Assembly (NCBI GenBank): GCA_934292805.1
Contig: CAKQXQ010000024.1
Span: forward strand, 1-35,333
From: an uncultured Roseburia sp.
GTDB lineage: Bacteria; Bacillota; Clostridia; Lachnospirales; Lachnospiraceae
Length of the DNA stretch: 35,333 nt
Reading direction: 5' to 3'
The translations under genes and the position numbers were made by a program. Numbering within the stretch: the first letter of the stretch is position 1; every line of letters starts with the position of its first letter. The notes beneath the pieces were generated by a model that did not search any database, had not been told where the DNA came from, and worked only from the letters and a program-made list of their open reading frames with translations. Positions 31,795 through 35,333 of this stretch are shown piece after piece.

Positions 31795-33644
31795 TTTATC
31801 TTGACAATGCAGCTACTACTTTACAAAAGCCGGAGGTTGTGGCAGATGCAGTCAGAGAGTCATTTTCCCATATAGGGAATGCGGGAAGAGGAGCAAATGA
31901 TGCTTCTCTTTTTACATCACGGCTTTTCTTTCAGACAAGAAAACAAATAGCAGATTTTTTTCATATGACAGATAAAGCAGATTATCTTGCAGCAGAGCAT
32001 GTGATTTTTACAATGAATGCAACAGAAAGCCTTAATATTGTGATCAAGGGAATGCTAAATCCGGGAGACCATGTGATCACAACACAGATGGAGCATAACA
32101 GTGTACTGCGTCCTTTGTATGAGATGGAAAAGCAGGGAGTAGAACTTACGATCCTTCCGTGTGAGAAAGAAGGAGTGATTTCCTGTGAGAAAATAACGAA
32201 GACCATCCGAAAGAATACAAAGGCAGTTGTATGCACCCATGCATCAAATGTCACCGGGCTGGTGAATGACATTGCAGAAATTGGCAGAATCTGCAGGGAA
32301 CATGGACTTTATTTTGTACTCGACGCATCGCAGACAGCCGGGACGATCGACATCGATATGGAAAAGAACCACATTTCTGCATTGTGTTTTACGGGTCATA
32401 AGGGGTTATTTGGACCACAGGGAACAGGGGGCATCTGTCTTGCAAAGGATGTGATGGTAAGACCATTGCTGTCAGGTGGAAGTGGAGTGCATTCTTTTGA
32501 TATGGAGCATCCAAAAGAGCTTCCAACTGCATTGGAAGCCGGTACATTAAACGGACATGGGATAGCAGGACTTCATGCAGCACTTTCCTGGATCAAGGAA
32601 TTCGGGATTGAAACGATCCATAGTCGTGAAATGGAACTGAAAGAACGATTCCTGGAAGGGATCCGCGAAATCCCGGGAATCCGGATCTATGGGTCTTTGC
32701 ATGACAGTCAGAAAATGCCTGATGTTCAAAAAACAGCATATAAACAGAAAGTGAAATATGAGAATGAAACTGCGATTGTCGCATGTAATATAGCGGGACT
32801 TGATGCATCTTATGTCAGTCTTACGCTGGATGAAAAGTATGGGATCGCAACGCGCGCAGGTGCCCACTGTGCACCATTGATGCACAAATATTTCGGTACA
32901 GAAGAGCAGGGGATCGTACGTTTTAGTTTTTCATATTTTAATACAGAAGAAGAAATCGATACCGCGATTGCTGCAATGAAAGAAATCGCAGCTAAGAACA
33001 GAGGACATGTCACTGCGTACGTCGGAGCAGGCGGCAAGACAGGTACGATCAGGGAAAAAACAGAAAAGTATGTAAAACAGGGAGAACACGTTCTGATATT
33101 TACAACAACCAAAATGATGATCCCGGAAAGAAAAGAAATATTTGCTGCATGCCCGGAAGAAGTTTTTTTGAATGATCGTGTAGTAATGAGTGGATTTTTT
33201 AAAACCATTTCAGATGTTTTGAACCAATATGGATACTGTATGGTTGGAACAGTCATTCCGGATACAGGAAAGTTCGGTATACTTCCGGAATTTATTATGG
33301 AAGAACTGTTATATATGGCAGACGAGATTCAAATCGAGGCAGACGGATCTGCACATTTACCAATCAAGGCTCCGACAGAATATGAACCGGTGTTGTTTCC
33401 GTTTATGGATGAAGTGGTGATCTTAATGGGTGCACATGCGGTTGGCAGACCGTTAAAAGAGGTCTGCCACAGGCTTCCATATGCGAAGGATATCTTAAAG
33501 TGTAAGGATGATCTGATCGTAACCGAAGATGATCTTAAAATACTGATGGAAGCCGGGTATGCACAGAAAATCAGGGAACAATATCCGGGAATGAAGATCT
33601 ACAAAGTAATAAAGAGAAAGGATGATAAAGATGATAAGATTTAA
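31791..33644 (+). CDS. Fusion of a cysteine desulfurase-like enzyme with YqeC
   Basis: The protein has 617 residues. Residues 1-402 are a class V PLP desulfurase: MIYLDNAATTLQKP at the start, THASNVTG, the PLP lysine K204 in CFTGHKGLFGPQG and a catalytic Cys360 in RAGAHCAPLMHK. Residues 405-617 match YqeC, the SDMH accessory protein, with a P-loop-like GAGGKTG (412-418), IFTTTKMMIPE, EADGSAHLPIKAP and LMGAHAVGRPL. One continuous frame joins them with no internal stop or restart. The N-terminal half would release selenium or sulfur, and YqeC would use it in Mo cofactor maturation, so fusion would channel the intermediate. It overlaps yqeB by 4 bp and the next gene by 14 bp. Confidence 0.9.
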   Translation: MIYLDNAATTLQKPEVVADAVRESFSHIGNAGRGANDASLFTSRLFFQTRKQIADFFHMTDKADYLAAEHVIFTMNATESLNIVIKGMLNPGDHVITTQMEHNSVLRPLYEMEKQGVELTILPCEKEGVISCEKITKTIRKNTKAVVCTHASNVTGLVNDIAEIGRICREHGLYFVLDASQTAGTIDIDMEKNHISALCFTGHKGLFGPQGTGGICLAKDVMVRPLLSGGSGVHSFDMEHPKELPTALEAGTLNGHGIAGLHAALSWIKEFGIETIHSREMELKERFLEGIREIPGIRIYGSLHDSQKMPDVQKTAYKQKVKYENETAIVACNIAGLDASYVSLTLDEKYGIATRAGAHCAPLMHKYFGTEEQGIVRFSFSYFNTEEEIDTAIAAMKEIAAKNRGHVTAYVGAGGKTGTIREKTEKYVKQGEHVLIFTTTKMMIPERKEIFAACPEEVFLNDRVVMSGFFKTISDVLNQYGYCMVGTVIPDTGKFGILPEFIMEELLYMADEIQIEADGSAHLPIKAPTEYEPVLFPFMDEVVILMGAHAVGRPLKEVCHRLPYAKDILKCKDDLIVTEDDLKILMEAGYAQKIREQYPGMKIYKVIKRKDDKDDKI

Positions 33645-34674
33645 CAGTGATTACACAGAGGGATGCCATCCGGCAATTTTAGAGAAGTTAGTTGAAACAA
33701 ATATGGTTCAGACAGCAGGCTATGGAGAGGATGAATACTGTAAACAGGCAGGAGATCTGATCCGTAAAGCATGTGGAGATGAAAATATAGATGTACATTT
33801 TCTTGTGGGCGGAACCCAGACAAATGTTACCGTCATCTCCGCTGCATTAAAGCATTATCAGGGAGTTATTACAGCAACGACAGGACATATCAATGTACAT
33901 GAGACAGGTGCACTTGAGGCATGCGGACACAAATGTCTTGCACTTGATACCCCGGATGGAAAGCTGACAGCAGAGCAGATTGCAGATTACGTAGATGCAC
34001 ATTATGCGGATGACAGCTTTGAACACACCGTTCAGCCGAAAATGGTTTATATTTCAAATCCAACAGAAATCGGAACAATTTATAAAAAAGCAGAGCTGGA
34101 AGCTATCTATAAAGTGTGTAAAGAGCGTGGAGTATATTTATTCTTAGATGGTGCAAGACTCGGATATGGTCTGATGTGTAAGGAAAATGATCTGACACTT
34201 CCTGATATTGCTAAGAATACGGATGTTTTCTATATCGGTGGAACAAAAGTGGGTGCACTTTTTGGTGAGGCAGTAGTTATCTGCAATAATGAACTGAAAA
34301 AAGATTTTCGTTATAATATCAAACAGCGTGGCGGAATGCTGGCAAAAGGAAGACTGCTTGGGATCCAGTTCCAGACATTATTTGAAGAAAACAGATACTT
34401 TGAGATCTCAGCACATGCAGCCAGACTTGCAGAAAAAATGAAAGAGGAACTGACAAAAATGGGAGTATCATTTTATATTGATTCTCCTTCGAATCAGCAG
34501 TTTCCAATCCTTCCGGATGAAGTGCTTGAAAAATTAAAAACAAAATACAGTTATACATATCAGGCACGCATGGATGATACACATAGTGCAGTCCGCTTCT
34601 GTACCAGCTGGGCAACGAAAGAGGAAAACGTAGATATGCTTCTTGCAGACATTGCAGCAATTATCGGTAAATGA
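33631..34674 (+). CDS. Threonine aldolase-like PLP enzyme
   Basis: This fold-type I PLP enzyme of the threonine aldolase / beta-eliminating lyase family has 347 residues. Characteristic parts are FNSDYTEGCHPAIL at the start, AGYGEDEY, FLVGGTQTNVTVISA, TGHINVHETGA, YISNPTEIGTIY, VYLFLDGARLGYG and the PLP lysine in FYIGGTKVGALFGEA. It probably cleaves L-threonine or related beta-hydroxy amino acids to glycine and an aldehyde. The substrate cannot be read from sequence. The start at 33631 (AAAGGA 8 nt upstream) is preferred over the ATG at 33622, which touches that site. It overlaps the selenium fusion gene by 14 bp, so it is transcribed with it although its role differs. Confidence 0.88.
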   Translation: MIRFNSDYTEGCHPAILEKLVETNMVQTAGYGEDEYCKQAGDLIRKACGDENIDVHFLVGGTQTNVTVISAALKHYQGVITATTGHINVHETGALEACGHKCLALDTPDGKLTAEQIADYVDAHYADDSFEHTVQPKMVYISNPTEIGTIYKKAELEAIYKVCKERGVYLFLDGARLGYGLMCKENDLTLPDIAKNTDVFYIGGTKVGALFGEAVVICNNELKKDFRYNIKQRGGMLAKGRLLGIQFQTLFEENRYFEISAHAARLAEKMKEELTKMGVSFYIDSPSNQQFPILPDEVLEKLKTKYSYTYQARMDDTHSAVRFCTSWATKEENVDMLLADIAAIIGK

Positions 34675-34743
34675 TAGCCTATTGAAAAGCAACTGCAAAA
34701 TGTATAAGAGAGCATTCTGAAATACAATTGGGAGACACCTATT

Positions 34744-35333
34744 ATGCCGGATAAGAAAAATATTTTATTAATCGCAACAGGAGGCACGATTGCATCCAAA
34801 AAATCGGACAGTGGTTTAAAGCCGCAGATCACACCGGAGGAGCTGATGCAATTCATACCGCAGGTAAAAGACATCTGTGAATTTCATTCTATCCAGCTTT
34901 TGAATCTGGACAGCTCGAATATGGAGCCAAAACACTGGAAGATGATCGTGCAGACGATCCACGATAATTATGATAACTATGATGGATTTGTGATCGCACA
35001 TGGAACGGATACCATGGCCTATACTGCGGCGGCACTTTCCTATATGATACAGAATTCAAAAAAACCGATCGTGATCACCGGCGCACAGAAACCGATCGAC
35101 CTTGAGATCACCGATGCAAAATCAAATCTGCTCGACAGTTTTTTGTATGCATCCGATGATAAATCGCAGGGCGTGCAGATTGTTTTTGATGGAAAAGTCA
35201 TTGCGGGAACGAGAGCGAAGAAAGTCCGGTCGAAAAGCTACAATGCATTTTCCAGCATTGATTTTCCGTGCCTCGCCATGATCCAGGATGGCAATATCAT
35301 GCGCTACATTCCACCGGTTCCGTATGAAGAGGA
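34744..35333 (+). CDS. L-asparaginase (type I), 3' end outside window
   Basis: The frame runs off the window after 196 codons of a protein normally about 330 residues long. Asparaginases hydrolyse asparagine to aspartate and ammonia. The first catalytic Thr is in ILLIATGGTIASK. The second is in VIAHGTDTMAYTAAAL, followed by PIVITGAQKP. There is no signal peptide, so the enzyme is predicted to be cytoplasmic. GGGAG at 34730-34734 sits 9 nt before the ATG. A 69-bp gap without an obvious terminator separates it from the threonine aldolase gene, so co-transcription is possible. Confidence 0.94.
   Translation, partial: MPDKKNILLIATGGTIASKKSDSGLKPQITPEELMQFIPQVKDICEFHSIQLLNLDSSNMEPKHWKMIVQTIHDNYDNYDGFVIAHGTDTMAYTAAALSYMIQNSKKPIVITGAQKPIDLEITDAKSNLLDSFLYASDDKSQGVQIVFDGKVIAGTRAKKVRSKSYNAFSSIDFPCLAMIQDGNIMRYIPPVPYEE

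Overview
The window looks like chromosome of a gut-type clostridium, most likely a Lachnospiraceae member. The reasons are low-to-moderate GC with AT-rich spacers, strong GGAGG ribosome sites, a PEP/pyruvate-metabolising pyruvate phosphate dikinase, class B sortases, SipW/TasA-type secretion and a selenium-dependent molybdenum hydroxylase (SDMH) maturation cluster. I cannot assign a genus. No rRNA, tRNA, CRISPR array, insertion sequence or prophage structural gene was seen.

Layout. 1-1479 is the 3' half of ppdK with its terminator. 1.6-3.8 kb is a small defence-like patch: a HigBA-type toxin-antitoxin pair flanked by two near-identical ~46-bp repeats, then a solitary JetD-like (Wadjet) TOPRIM protein. 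4.0-7.4 kb is a four-gene exopolysaccharide control cassette (PHP phosphatase, chain-length protein, BY-kinase, LytR-CpsA-Psr protein) with no sugar biosynthesis genes behind it. 7.5-9.1 kb pairs a sortase substrate with a class B sortase. 9.3-11.6 kb is a single-gene REase-plus-STAND NTPase, a candidate anti-phage protein. 11.6-13.2 kb encodes a [2Fe-2S]/ASKHA activator-like protein. 13.3-15.4 kb is an XRE regulator, ImmA/IrrE protease and PIN-like nuclease module with a consensus promoter and a probable operator. Housekeeping genes greA and metF follow, separated by a 4.5-copy 64-bp tandem repeat.

17.3-26.2 kb is the most interesting region. It encodes three TasA/camelysin-like surface proteins, a small secreted protein, a BTAD (SARP-like) regulator with a degenerate GGDEF-like tail, a large VWA adhesin, a SipW-type signal peptidase and a class B sortase. 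Two promoters in it (17317 and 24542) carry the same heptamer direct repeat, TGACCGC-N4-TGACTG, with an 11-bp period and exactly 7 bp before the -10. This is the architecture known for SARP operators, so the locus-encoded regulator probably drives its own fibre/adhesin regulon.

26.3-27.4 kb is a polytopic membrane protein that converges, through a bidirectional terminator, on a larC gene. 28.8-33.6 kb is a selenium operon (small ORF, DUF3343, selD, yedF, yqeB, and a cysteine desulfurase fused to YqeC) that would deliver selenium to Mo hydroxylases. It is followed by a threonine-aldolase-like enzyme and a truncated L-asparaginase gene at the window edge.
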